Source: Paratinospora sagittata (taxonomy: Eukaryota > Streptophyta > Magnoliopsida > Ranunculales > Menispermaceae). Taken from it: 64,000 bases of DNA. Shown piece after piece: positions 47,230-59,308 of the stretch. Under the pieces are notes generated by a model. It was given only the letters and a program-made list of their open reading frames with translations. It was not told the origin of the DNA and searched no databases. The stretch's first letter is position 1, and the number at the start of each line of letters is the position of its first letter. Both the position numbers and the translations under genes were made by a program. Location: assembly GCA_035771175.1 (NCBI GenBank), contig CM069590.1, positions 30,332,821 through 30,396,820 on the forward strand. Direction: 5' to 3'.

Positions 47230-48093
47230 TAACGCATTAGTTTGATCTCTGGCGTGTAGGGTAACCCCTCGATCAATCTCAGCACTAAAACTCTGAAAAT
47301 TGCAAAGTCTTCAAAATCACTTTCGATATAGTATTTCATTTTGACAAAAATGTTTTCCGAATGGCTTTAATCATAATTTTAATGAGTTTTGAATTATTTA
47401 AAAGTGTTTAATCTTATATCAAAGTGTTTTGAGTCAATGAAATGGTTCTTTAGTGTCAAAATATTAATGTTTCAAAAATAAGGCTATCCAGCAATTGGCA
47501 CGTCTTAGACTAAAATTTGATATTTCTAACGAGAAAAATGTGGGCACTTCTGCTTGCTCGATTTTTCTATTCCTTCAAAGTTTTGCCAGGTTATCTTAAT
47601 TGAAATATTCTATAGTAACACCTAGATGATTCCCATTGTCTCGCACGCCCAAAAAACTTTAGATTGAACAATGTTTTGAATTCAAATCATTTTGTAGTAC
47701 TCTTGCTCTTTAACCTTCAACTTCAAATTTTATAAAACACTTATTCTCTGATTTTCAAAAATACAACACGCACGATATTTGCAAGTTAGATTGAGCTTTT
47801 CGAAGAGTTTTTCAAGAGAAGAAAGTAATGATTCTTGCCTTTGCAAAAAAAGGCTTCGAATTGAATCAAAATTGCAATCTGTCTTGATGTTCAGCTAGTT
47901 CTTCATTTAATCCCTTGTGTGGTAAGATTTGCAGAGGCTATCCATTGTTTAAAACTCTAAGTATATGGAGTGGTCTCGGTAAGATAACACATCAAAAAGG
48001 AACACATCACCTGTTTTGCGTCAAGAACACATCAAACAATAGCTTTCGAATTCTACAATGGTCAAGCTCGAAGAACGAAGACTATCTCATGTC
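47230..48093 (+). repeat. Monomer 56 (864 bp), monomer-7 lineage with B-type ends
   Basis: The B-like start has GACAAAAATG and CCGAATGG. The middle has AATGTTTCAAAAATAAGG, TTCTATAGTAAC and CATTTAATCCC. Changing TATATGAAG to TATATGGAG removes the in-frame TGA, and the lost base near the end shifts the stop, giving a 64-codon TTG frame at 47915-48109. Confidence 0.95.
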
Positions 48094-48952
48094 TAATGCA
48101 TTAGTTTGATCTCTGGTGTGTAGGGTAACCCCTCGATCAATCTCAGCACTAAAACTCTGAAAATTGCAAAGTCTTCAAAATCACTTTCGATATAGTATTC
48201 ATTTTGAAAAAAATGTTTTCTGAAAGGTTTTAATCATAATTTAAATGAGTTTTGAATTATTTAAAAGTGTTTAATCTTATATCAAAGTGTTTTGTGTCAA
48301 TGAAATGGTTCTTTAGTGTCAAAATATTAATTTTTCAAAAATAAGGCTGTCCACCAATTTGCACGTCTTAGACTAAAATCTGATATTTCTAACGAGAAAA
48401 ATGTGGGCACTTCTGCTTGCTCGATTTTTCTATTCCTTCACAGTTTTGCCAGGTTATATTAATTGAAATATTCTCTAGTAACACCTAGAAGATTCCCATT
48501 GTTTCGCACGCCCAAAAAACTTTAGATTGAACAATGTTTTTAATTCAAATCATTTTGTAGTACTCTTGCTCTTTAACCTTCAACTTCTAATTTTATAAAA
48601 CACTCATTCTCTGATTTTCAAAAATACAACACGCACGTTATTTGCAAGTTAGATTGAGCTTTTCGAAGAGTTTTTCAAGAGAAGAAAGTAATGATTCTTG
48701 CCTTTGCAAAAAAAAGGCTTCGAATTGAATCAAAATTTCAATCTGTCTTGATGTTCAGCTAGTTCTTCATTTTATCCCTTGTGTGCTAATATTTGCAGAG
48801 GCTATCCATTGTTTATAAGTATCTGAAGTGGTCTCGATAAGATAACACATGAAAAAGGAACACATCACCTGTTTTGCATCAAGAACACATCAAACAATAG
48901 CTTTCGAATTCTACAAAGATCAAGCTCGAAGAACGAAGACATATCTCATGTC
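48094..48952 (+). repeat. Monomer 57 (859 bp), E-type, unit 1 of the 2590-bp trimer
   Basis: It is a close relative of monomer 60, with GGCTGTCCACC, TTATATTAATTG, CGCACGTTATTT and TTTATAAGTATCTG. GTATTCATTTTG lacks one T. TTTTTAATTC destroys the first EcoRI motif. Confidence 0.95.
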
Positions 48953-49818
48953 TAATGCATTAGTTTGATCTCTGGTGTGTAGCTTAACCCCTCGATCAAT
49001 CTCATCACTAAAACTCTAAAAATTGCAAAGTCTTCAAAATCACTTTCGATATAGTATTCCGTTTTGAAAAAAATGTTTTCCGAAAGGTTTTAATCATAAT
49101 TTTAATGAGTTTTGAATTATTTAAAAGTGTTTAATCTTATATCAAAGTGTTTTGAGTCAATGAAATGGTTCTTTAGTGTCAAAATATTAATTTTTCAAAA
49201 ATAAGGCTATCCACCAATTTGCACGTCTTACACTAAAATTTGATATTTCTAACGAGAAAAATGTGGGCACTTCTGCTTGCTCGATTTTTCTATTCCTTCA
49301 CAGTTTTGCCAGGTTATCTTAATTGAAATATTCTCTAGTAACACCTAGATGATTCCCATTGTCTCGCACGCCCAAAAAACTTTAGATTGAACAATGTTTT
49401 GAATTCTAATCATTTTTTAGTACTCTTGCTCTTTAACCTTCAACTTCAAATTTTATAAAACACTCATTCTCTGATTTTCAAAAATACAACACGCACGATA
49501 TTTGCAAGTTAGGTTGAGCTTTTCGAAGAGTTTTTCAAGAGAAGAAAGTAATGATTCTTGCCTTTGCAAAAAAAGGCTTCGAATTGAATGAAAATTGCAA
49601 TCTGCCCTGATGTTCAGCTAGGTTCTTCATTTTATCCCTTGTGTGCTAAGATTTGCAGAGGCTATCCCTTGTTTAAAACTCTAAGTATATGAAGTGGTCT
49701 CGGTAAGATAACACATCAAAAAGGAACACATCACCTGTTTTGCATCAAGAACACATCAAACAACAACTTTCGAATTCTACAAAGATCAAGCTCGAAGAAT
49801 GAAGACATATCTCATGTT
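48953..49818 (+). repeat. Monomer 58 (866 bp), A-like, unit 2 of the 2590-bp trimer
   Basis: It has GTAGCTTAAC, CTCATCAC, ATTCCGTTTTG and ACACTAAAATTTG, then CTCTTGCTC and AATACAACAC in place of the A-type versions. GAATGAAAATTGC is shared with monomer 53, which suggests its tail came from the same source. Confidence 0.95.
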
Positions 49819-50683
49819 TAACGCATTAGTTTGATCTCTGGTGTGTAGGGTAACCCCTCGATCAATCTTAGCATTAAAACTCTGAAAATTGCAAAGTCTT
49901 CAAAATCACTTTCGATATAGTATTTCATTTTGACAAAAATGTTTTCCGAATGGTTTTAATCATAATTTTAAGGAGTTTTGAATTATTTAAAAGTGTTTAT
50001 TCTTGTATCAAAGTGTTTTGAGTCAATGAAATGGTTCTTTAGTGACAAAATATTAATTTTTCAAAAATAAGGCTATCCAGCAATTGGCACGTCTTAGACT
50101 AAAATTTAATATTTCTAACGAGAAAAATGTGGGCACTTCTGCTTGCTCGATTTTTCTATTCCTTCACAGTTTTGCTAGGTTATCTTAATCGAAATATTCT
50201 CTAGTAACACCTAGATGATTCCCATTATCTCGCACGCCCAAAAAACTTTAGATTGAACAATGTTTTGAATTCAAATCATTTTGTAGTACTCTTGCTCTTT
50301 AACCTTCAATTTCAAATTTTATAAAACACTCATTCTCTGATTTTCAAAAATACAACACGCACGATATTTGCAAGTTAGATTGAGCTTTTCGAAGAGTTTT
50401 TCAAGAGAAGAAAGTAATGATTCTTGCCTTTGCAAAAAAAGGCTTCGAATTGAATCAAAATTGCAATCTGTCTTGATGTTCAGCTAGTTCTTCATTTTAT
50501 CCCTTGTGTGCTAAGATTTTGCAGAGGCTATCCATTGTTTAAAACTCTAAGTATATGAAGTGGTCTCGGTAAGATAACACATCAAAAAGGAACACATCAC
50601 CTGTTTTGCGTCAAGAACACATCAAACAATAGCTTTCGAATTCTACAATGGTCAAGCTCGAAGAACGAAGACTATCTCATGTC
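49819..50683 (+). repeat. Monomer 59 (865 bp), B-type, unit 3 of the 2590-bp trimer
   Basis: It has B-type markers with GGGCACTTC and TAATCGAAAT exceptions. TTAAGGAG, AGTGACAAAAT and TTTGCTAGG are private. GATTTTGCAGAGG has one extra T. It corresponds to monomer 62. Confidence 0.95.
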
Positions 50684-51542
50684 TAATGCATTAGTTTGAT
50701 CTCTGGTGTGTAGGGTAACCCCTCGATCAATCTCAGCACTAAAACTCTGAAAATTGCAAAGTCTTCAAAATCACTTTCGATATAGTATTTCATTTTGAAA
50801 AAAATGTTTTCTGAAAGGTTTTAATCATAATTTAAATGAGTTTTGAATTATTTAAAAGTGTTTAATCTTATATCAAAGTGTTTTGTGTCAATGAAATGGT
50901 TCTTTAGTGTCAAAATATTAATTTTTCAAAAATAAGGCTGTCCACCAATTTGCACGTCTTAGACTAAAATCTGATATTTCTAACGAGAAAAATGTGGGCA
51001 CTTCTGCTTGCTCGATTTTTCTATTCCTTCACAGTTTTGCCAGGTTATATTAATTGAAATATGCTCTAGTAACACCTAGAAGATTCCCATTGTCTCGCAC
51101 GCCCAAAAAACTTTAGATTGAACAATGTTTTGAATTCAAATCATTTTGTAGTACCCTTGCTCTTTAACCTTCATCTTCAAATTTTAAAAAACACTCATTC
51201 TCTGATTTTCAAAAATACAACACGCACGTTATTTGCAAGTTAGATTGAGCTTTTCGAAGAGTTTTTCAAGAGAAGAAAGTAATGATTCTTGCCTTTGCAA
51301 AAAAAAGCTTCGAATTGAATCAAAATTTCAATCTGTCTTGATGTTCAGCTAGTTCTTCATTTTATCCCTTGTGTGCTAATATTTGCAGAGGCTATCCATT
51401 GTTTATAAGTATCTGAAGTGGTCTCGGTAAGATAACACATGAAAAAGGAACACATCACCTGTTTTGCATCAAGAACACATCAAACAATAGCTTTCGAATT
51501 CTACAAAGATCAAGCTCGAAGAACGAAGACATATCTCATGTC
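50684..51542 (+). repeat. Monomer 60 (859 bp), E-type, unit 1 of the 2590-bp trimer, copy 2
   Basis: It is a near copy of monomer 57. The hairpin arm is damaged to GCCTTTGCAAAAAAAAGC. ATATGCTCTAG, GTACCCTTGC, CTTCATCTTC and TTTTAAAAAAC are private. Confidence 0.95.
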
Positions 51543-52408
51543 TAATGCATTAGTTTGATCTCTGGTGTGTAGCGTAACCCCTCGATCAATCTCACCACTA
51601 AAACTCTGAAAATTGCAAAGTCTTCAAAATCACTTTCGATATAGTATTCCGTTTTGAAAAAAATGTTTTCCGAAAGGTTTTAATCATAATTTTAATGAGT
51701 TTTGAATTATTTAATAGTGTTTAATCTTATATCAAAGTGTTTTGAGTTAATGAAATGGTTCTTTAGTGTCAAAATATTAAATTTTCAAAAATAAGGCTAT
51801 CCAACAATTTGCACGTCTTACACTAAAATTTGATATTTCTAACGAGAAAAATGTGGGCACTTCTGCTTGCTCGATTTTTCTATTCCTTCACAGTTTTGCC
51901 AGGTTATCTTAATTGAAATATTCTCTAGTAACACCTAGATGATTCCCATTTTCTCGCACGCCCAAAAAACTTTAGATTAAACAATGTTTTGAATTCAAAT
52001 AATTTTGTAGTACTGTCGCTCTTTAACCTTCAACTTCAAATTTTATAAACCACTCATTCTCTGATTTTCAAAAATTCAACACGCACGATATTTGCAAGTT
52101 AGATTGAGCTTTTTGAAGAGTTTTTCAAGAGAAGAAAGTAATGATTCTTGCCTTTGCAAAAAAAGGCTTCGAATTGAATCAAAATTGCAATCTGCCCTGA
52201 TGTTCAGCTAGGTTCTTCATTTTATCCCTTGTGTGCTAAGATTTGCAGAGGCTATCCCTTGTTTAAAACTCTAAGTATATGAAGTGGTCTCGGTAAGATA
52301 ACACATCAAAAAGGAACACATCACCTGTTTTGCATCAAGAACACATCAAACAACAACTTTCGAATTCTACAAAGATCAAGCTCGAAGAACGAAGACATAT
52401 CTCATGTT
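51543..52408 (+). repeat. Monomer 61 (866 bp), A-type, unit 2 of the 2590-bp trimer, copy 2
   Basis: It has GTAGCGTAAC, CTCACCAC, ATTCCGTTTTG, CCAACAATTTGC and the full A-type 3' half. TTTAATAGTG, GATTAAACAATG and CTGTCGCTC are private. Confidence 0.95.
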
Positions 52409-53271
52409 TAACGCATTAGTTTGATCTCTGGTGTGTAGGGTAACCCCTCGATCAATCTCAGCACTAAAACTCTGAAAATTGCAAAGTCTTCAAAATCACT
52501 TTCGATATAGTATTTCATTTTGACAAAAATGTTTTCCGAATGGTTTTAATCATAATTTTAATGAGTTTTGAATTATTTAAAAGTGTTTATTCTTGTATCA
52601 AAGTGTTTTGAGTCAATGAAATGGTTCTTTAGTGTCAAAATATTAATTTTTCAAAAATAAGGCTATCCAGCAATTGGCACGTCTTGGACTAAAATTTAAT
52701 ATTTCTAACGAGAAAAATGTGGGTACTTCTGCTTGCTCGATTTTTCTATTCCTTCACAGTTTTGCAAGGTTATCTTAATTGAAATATTCTCTAGTAACAC
52801 CTAGATGATTCCCATTATCTCGCACGCCCAAAAAACTTTAGATTGAACAATGTTTTGAATTCAAATCATTTTGTAGTACTCTTGCTCTTTAACCTTCAAT
52901 TTCAAATTTTATAAAACACTCATTCTCTGATTTTCAAAAATACATCACGCACGATATTTGCAAGTTAGATTGAGCTTTTCGAAGAGTTTTTCAAGAGAAG
53001 AAAGTAGTGATTCTTGCCTTTGCAAAAAAAGGCTTCGAATTGAATCAAAATTGCAATCTGTCTTGATGTTCAGCTAGTTCTTCATTTTATCCCTTGTGTG
53101 CTAAGATTTGCAGAGGCTATCCATTGTTTAAAACTCTAAGTATATGAAGTGGTCTCGGTAGCTAACACATCAAAAAGGAACACATCACCTGTTTTGCGTC
53201 AAGAACACATCAAACAATAGCTTTCGAATTCTACAATGGTCAAGCTCGAAGAACGAAGACTATCTCATGTC
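52409..53271 (+). repeat. Monomer 62 (863 bp), B-type, unit 3 of the 2590-bp trimer, copy 2
   Basis: It is B-type with CTTCAATTTC and the end form GAAGACTATCTC. CTTGGACT, ATACATCACG, AAGTAGTGATTC and GGTAGCTAACAC are private. The last of these has also lost a base. Confidence 0.95.
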
Positions 53272-54135
53272 TAATGCCTTAGTTTGATCTCTGGTGTGTA
53301 GGGTAACCCCACGATCAATCTCAGCACTAAAACTCTGAAAATTGCAAAGTCTTCAAAATCACTTTCGATATAGTATTTCATTTTGAAAAAAATGTTTTCT
53401 GAAAGGTTTTAATCATAATTTTAATGAGTTTTGAAATATTTAAAAGTGTTTAATCTTATATCAAAGTGTTTTGAGTCAATGAAATGGTTCTTTAGTGTCA
53501 AAATATTAATGTTTCAAAAATAAGGCAATCCAGCAATTGGCACGTCTTAGACTAAAATCTGATATTTCTAACGAGAAAAATGTGGGCACTTCTGCTTGCT
53601 CGTTTTTCTATTCCTTCAAAGTTTTGCCAGGTTATCTTAATTGAAATATTCTATAGTAACACCTAGATGATTCCCATTGTCTCGCACGCCCAAAAAACTT
53701 TAGATTGAACAATGTTTTGAATTCAAATCATTTTGTAGTACTCTTGCTCTTTAACCTTCAACTTCAAATTTTATAAAACACTTATTCTCTGATTTTCAAA
53801 AATACAACACGCACGATATTTGCAAGTTAGATTGAGCTTTTCGAAGAGTTTTTCAAGAGAAGAAAGTAATGATTCTTGCCTTTGCAAAAAAAGGCTTCGA
53901 ATTGAATCAAAATTGCAATCTGTCTTGATGTTCAGCTAGTTCTTCATTTAATCCCTTGTGTGCTAAGATTTGCAGAGGCTATCCATTGTTTAAAACTCTA
54001 AGTATATGAAGTGGTCTCGGTAAGATAACACATCAAAAAGGAACACATCACCTGTTTTGCGTCAAGAACACATCAAACAATAGCTTTGGAATTCTACAAT
54101 GGTCAAGCTCGAAGAACGAAGACATATCTCATGTC
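53272..54135 (+). repeat. Monomer 63 (864 bp), monomer-7 lineage
   Basis: It starts TAATGCCTTA. It has AATGTTTCAAAAATAAGG, TTCTATAGTAAC, CTTATTCTC and CATTTAATCCC, as in monomers 7 and 56. CTCGTTTTTC lacks bases, and CTTTGGAATTC is private. Confidence 0.95.
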
Positions 54136-54995
54136 TAATGCATTAGTTTGATCTTTGGTGTGTAGGGTAACCGCTCGATCACTCTCAGCACTAAAACTCT
54201 GAAAATTGCAAAGTCTTCAAAACCACTTTCGATATAGTATTTCATTTTGAAAAAAATGTTTTCTGAAAGGTTTTAATCCTAATTTTAATGAGTTTTGAAT
54301 TATTTAAAAGTGTTTAATCTTATATCAAAGTGTTTTGAGTCAATGAAATGGTTCTTTAGTGTCAAAATATTAATTTTTCAAAAATAAGGCTATCCAGCAA
54401 TTTGCACGTCTTAGACTAAAATCTTATATTTCTAACGAGAAAAATGTGGGCACTTCTGCTTGCTCGATTTTTCTATTCCTTCACAGTTTTGCCAGGTTAT
54501 ATTAATTGAAATATTCTCTAGTAACACCTAGAAGATTCCCATTGTCTCGCACGCCCAAAAAACTTTAGATTGAACAATGTTTTGAATTCAAATCATTTTG
54601 TAGTACTCTTGCTCTTTAACCTTCAACTTCAAATTTTATAAAACACTCATTCTCTGATTTTCAAAAATACAACACGCACGAAATTTGCAAGTTAGATTGA
54701 GCTTTTCGAAGAGTTTTTCAAGAGAAGAAAGTAATGATTCTTGCCTTTGCAAAAAAAAGGCTTCGAATTGAATCAAAATTTCAATCTGTCTTGATGTTCA
54801 GCTAGTTCTTCATTTTATCCCTTGTGTGCTAATATTTGCAGAGGCTATCCATTCTTTATAAGTATCTGAAGTGGTCTCGGTAAGATAACACATGAAAAAG
54901 GAACACATCACCTGTTTTGCGTCAAGAACCCATCAAACAATAGCTTTCGAATTCTACACAGATCAAGCTCGAAGAACGAAGACATATCTCATGTC
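54136..54995 (+). repeat. Monomer 64 (860 bp), E-type
   Basis: The GATCTTTGGTG, CCGCTCGATCACTC and TAATCCTAATT start matches D-type monomer 22, but the 40-bp segment is intact. The tail CCATTCTTTATAAGTAT and CTACACAGATC is shared with monomer 66. Confidence 0.95.
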
Positions 54996-55860
54996 TAATG
55001 CATTAGTTTGATCTTTGGTGTGTTGGGTAACCGCTCGATCACTCTCAGCACTAAAACTCTAAAAATTGCAAAGTCATCAAAATCACTTTCGATATAGTAT
55101 TTCATTTTGAAAAAAATGTTTTCTGAAGGGTTTTAATCATAATTTTAATGAGTTTTGAAATATTTAAAAGTGTTTAATCTTATATCAAAGTGTTTTGAGT
55201 CAATGAAATGGTTCTTTAGTGTCAAAATATTAATGTTTCAAAAATAAGGCTATCCAGCAATTGGCACGTCTTAGACTAAAATCTGATATTTCTAACGAGA
55301 AAAATGTGGGCACTTCTGCTTGCTCGATTTTTCTATTCCTTCACAGTTTTGCCAGGTTATCTTAATTGAAATATTCTCTAGTAACACCTAGATGATTGCC
55401 ATTGTCTCGCACGGCCAAAAAACTTTAGATTGAACAATGTTTTGAATTCAAATCATTTTGTAGTACTCTTGCTCTTTAACCTTCAACTTCAAATTTTATA
55501 AAACACTTATTCTCTGATTTTCAAAAATACAACACGCACGATATTTGCAAGTTAGATTGAGCTTTTCGACGAGTTTTTCAAGAGAAGAAAGTAATGATTC
55601 TTGCCTTTGCAAAAAAAGGCTTCGAATTGAATCAAAATTGCAATCTGTCGTGATGTTCAGCTAGCTCTTCATTTTATCCCTTGTGTGCTAAGATTTGCAG
55701 AGGCTATCCATTGTTTAAAACTCTAAGTATATGAAGTGGTCTAGGTAAGATAACACATCAAAAAGAAACACATCACCAGTTTTACATCAAGAACACATCA
55801 AACAATAGCTTTCGAATTCTACAAAGATCAAGCTCGAAGAACGAAGACATATCTCATGTC
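54996..55860 (+). repeat. Monomer 65 (865 bp), dimer unit
   Basis: It has GTGTTGGGTAACCGC, CTGAAGGG, GATTGCCATTG, CACGGCC, CTGTCGTGATG, AGCTAGCTCTTC and GTCTAGGTAAG. Monomer 67 carries all of these 1727 bp downstream. CACCAGTTTTACATC is private to this copy. Confidence 0.95.
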
Positions 55861-56722
55861 TAATGCATTAGTTTGATTTCTGGTGTGTAGGGTAACCCCT
55901 CGATCAATCTCAGCACTAAAACTCTGAAAATTGCAAAGTCTTCAAAATCACTTTCGGTATAGTATTTCATTTTGAAAAAAATTATTTTATGAAAGTTTTT
56001 AATCATAATTTTAATGAGTTTTCAATTATTTAAAAGTGTTTAATCTTATATCAAAGTGGTATGAGTCAATGAAATGGTTCTTTAGTGTCAAAATATTAAT
56101 TTTTCAAAAATAAGGCTATCCAGCAATTTTCACGTCTTAGACTAAAATCTGATATTTCTAACGAGAAAAATGTGGGCACTTCTCCTTGCTCAATTTTTCT
56201 ATTCCTTCACAGTTTTGCCAGGTTATCTTAATCGAAATATTCTCTAGTAACACCTAGATGATTCCCATTGTCTCGCACGCCCAAAAAACTTTAGATTGAA
56301 CAATGTTTTGAATTCAAATCATTTTGTAGTACTCTTGCTCTTTAACCTTCAACTTCAAATTTTATAAAACACTCATCCTCTGATTTTCAAAAATACAACA
56401 CGCACGATATTTGCAAGTTAGATTGAGCTTTTCGAAGAGTTTTTCAAGAGAAGAAAGTAATGATTCTTGCCTTTGCAAAAAAAAAGGCTTCGAATTGAAT
56501 CAAAATTTCAATCTGTCTTGATGTTCAGCTAGTTCTTCATTTTATCCCTTGTGTGCTAATATTTGCAGAGGCTATCCATTCTTTATAAGTATCTGAAGTG
56601 GTCTCGGTAAGATAACACATGAAAAAGGAACACATCACCTGTTTTGCGTCAAGAACCCATCAAACAATAGCTTTCGAATTCTACACAGATCAAGCTCGAA
56701 GAACGAAGACATATCTCATGTC
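55861..56722 (+). repeat. Monomer 66 (862 bp), G-type body with E-type tail
   Basis: It has TTTCGGTATAG, AAATTATTTTATGAAAG, GTGGTATGAG and TCTCCTTGCTCAATTT, shared with monomer 69. The hairpin loop has nine A residues, the longest run at this site in the window. The tail matches monomer 64. Confidence 0.95.
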
Positions 56723-57587
56723 TAATGCATTAGTTTGATCTTTGGTGTGTTGGGTAACCGCTCGATCACTCTCAGAACTAAAACTCTAAAAATTGCAAAG
56801 TCTTCAAAATCACTTTCGATATAGTATTTCATTTTGAAAAAAATGTTTTCTGAAGGGTTTTAATCATAATTTTAATGAGTTTTGAAATATTTAAAAGTGT
56901 TTAATCTTATATCAAAGTGTTTTGAGTCAATGAAATGGTTCTTTAGTGTCAAAATATTAATGTTTCAAAAATAAGGCTATCCAGCAATTGGCACGTCTTA
57001 GACTAAAATCTGATATTTCTAACGAGAAAAATGTGGGCACTTCTGCTTGCTCGATTTTTCTATTCCTTCACAGTTTTGCCAGGTTATCTTAATTGAAATA
57101 TTCTCTAGTAACACCTAGATGATTGCCATTGTCTCGCACGGCCAAAAAACTTTAGATTGAACAATGTTTTGAATTCAAATCATTTTGTAGTACTCTTGCT
57201 CTTTAACCTTCAACTTCAAATTTTATAAAACACTTATTCTCTGATTTTCAAAAATACAACACGCACGATATTTGCAAGTTAGATTGAGCTTTTCGAAGAG
57301 TTTTTCAAGAGAAGAAAGTAATGATTCTTGCCTTTGCAAAAAAAGGCTTCGAATTGAATCAAAATTGCAATCTGTCGTGATGTTCAGCTAGCTCTTCATT
57401 TTATCCCTTGTGTGCTAAGATTTGCAGAGGCTATCCATTGTTTAAAACTCTATGTATATGAAGTGGTCTAGGTAAGATAACACATCAAAAAGGAACACAT
57501 CACCTGTTTTGCGTCAAGAACCCATCAAACAATAGCTTTCGAATTCTACAAAGATCAAGCTCGAAGAACGAAGACATATCTCATGTC
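56723..57587 (+). repeat. Monomer 67 (865 bp), dimer unit, copy 2
   Basis: It is a near copy of monomer 65. CTCAGAACTAAAAC and CTCTATGTATATG are private. The tail reverts to GCGTC with AGAACCC. Confidence 0.95.
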
Positions 57588-58453
57588 TAATGCATTAGTT
57601 TGATCTCTGGTGTGTAGGGTAACCCCTCGATCAATCTCAGCACTAAAACTCTGAAAATTGCAAAGTCTTCAAAATCACTTTCGATATAGTATTTCATTTT
57701 GAAAAAAATGTTTTCTGAAAGGTTTTAATCATAATTTTAATGAGTTTTGAAATATTTAAAAGTGTTTAATCTTATATCAAAGTGTTTTGAGTCAATGAAA
57801 TGGTTCTTTAGTGTCAAAATATTAATTTTTCAAAAATAAGGCTATCCAGCAATTGGCACGTCTTAGACTAAAATCTGATATTTCTAACGAGAAAAATGTG
57901 GGCACTTCTGCTTGCTCGATTTTTCTATTCCTTCAAAGTTTTGCCAGGTTATCTTAATTGAAATATTCTATAGTAACACCTAGAAGATTCCCATTGTCTC
58001 GCACGCCCAAAAAACTTTAGATTGAACAATGTTTTGAATTCAAATCATTTTTTAGTACTCTTGCTCTTTAACCTTCAACTTCAAATTTTATAAAACACTA
58101 ATTCTCTGATTTTCAAAAATTCAACACGGACGATATTTGCAAGTTAGATTGAGCTTTTCGAAGAGTTTTTCAAGAGAAGAAAGTAATGATTCTTGCCTTT
58201 GCAAAAAAAAGGCTTCGAATTGAATCAAAATTGCAATCTGTCTTGATGTTCAGCTAGTTCTTCATTTTATCCCTTGTGTGCTAAGATTTGCAGAGGCTAT
58301 CCATTATTTAAAACTCTAAGTATATGAAGTTGTCTCGGTAAGATAGCACATCAAAAAGAAACACATCACCTGTTTTACATCAAGAACACATCAAACAATA
58401 GCTTTCGAATTCTACAAAGATCAAGCTCGAAGAACGAAGACATATCTCATGTC
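57588..58453 (+). repeat. Monomer 68 (866 bp)
   Basis: It has GAAATATTT, CAATTGGC, TTCTATAGTAAC, AGAAGATTCCC, TTTTTTAGTACTC and eight loop A residues. AACACGGACG, CCATTATTTAAAAC, GATAGCACATC and AAGTTGTCTC are rare or private. Confidence 0.95.
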
Positions 58454-59308
58454 TAATGCATTAGTTTGATTTCTGGTGTGTAGGGTAACCCCTCGATCAA
58501 TCTCAGCACTAAAACTCTGAAAATTGCAAAGTCTTCAAAATCACTTTCGGTATAGTATTTCATTTTGAAAAAAATTATTTTATGAAAGTTTTTAATCATA
58601 ATTTTAATGAGTTTTCAATTATTTAAAAGTGTTTAATCTTATATCAAAGTGGTATGAGTCAATGAAATGGTTCTTTAGTGTCAAAATATTAATTTTTCAA
58701 AAATAAGGCTATCCAGCAATTTTCACGTCTTAGACTAAAATCTGATATTTCTAACGAGAAAAATGTGGGCACTTCTCCTTGCTCAATTTTTCTATTCCTT
58801 CACAGTTTTGCCAGGTTATCTTAATCGAAATATTCTCTAGTAACACCCATTGTCTCGCACGCCCAAAAAACTTTAGATTGAACAATGTTTTGAATTCAAA
58901 TCATTTTGTACTACTCTTGCTCTTTAACCTTCAACTTCAAATTTTATAAAACACTCATTCTCTGATTTTCAAAAATACAACACGCACGATATTTGCAAGT
59001 TAGATTGAGCTTTTCGAATAGTTTTTCAAGAGAAGAAAGTAATGATTCTTGCCTTTGCAAAAAAAGGCTTCGAATTGAATCAAAATTGCAATCTGTCTTG
59101 ATGTTCAGCTAGTTCTTCATTTTATCCCTTGTGTGCTAAGATTTGCAGAGGCTATCCATTGTTTAAAACTCTAAGTATATGAAGTGGTCTCGATAAGATA
59201 ACACATAAAAAATGAACACATCACCTGTTTTGCATCAAGAACACATCAAACAATAGCTTTCGAATTCTACAAAGATCAAGCTCGAAGAACGAAGGCATAT
59301 CTCATGTC
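58454..59308 (+). repeat. Monomer 69 (855 bp), G-type with 11-bp deletion
   Basis: It follows monomer 66 through TCTCCTTGCTCAATTT. An 11-bp deletion near 58845 joins TAACACC to CATTG. GTACTACTC and CGAATAG are private. ACATAAAAAATGAAC also occurs in monomer 41. Confidence 0.95.

Larger units (their letters stand above)
48094..53271 (+). repeat. Higher-order trimer E-A-B, two copies, offset 2590 bp
   Basis: Monomers 57-58-59 pair with 60-61-62. Each copy is an E-type unit with GGCTGTCCACC and CGCACGTTATTT, an A-like unit and a B-type unit with CTTCAATTTC. Monomers 53-54-55 upstream show the A-B-E order, so the block may begin near 45.2 kb with monomer 56 interrupting it. Confidence 0.88.
54136..57587 (+). 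repeat. Higher-order dimer, offset 1727 bp
   Basis: Monomers 65 and 67 are near copies, with CACGGCC, CTGTCGTGATG, AGCTAGCTCTTC and GTCTAGGTAAG. The monomers before them, 64 and 66, share the tail CCATTCTTTATAAGTAT and CTACACAGATC but differ in the 5' half, where 66 is G-type. Confidence 0.88.
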
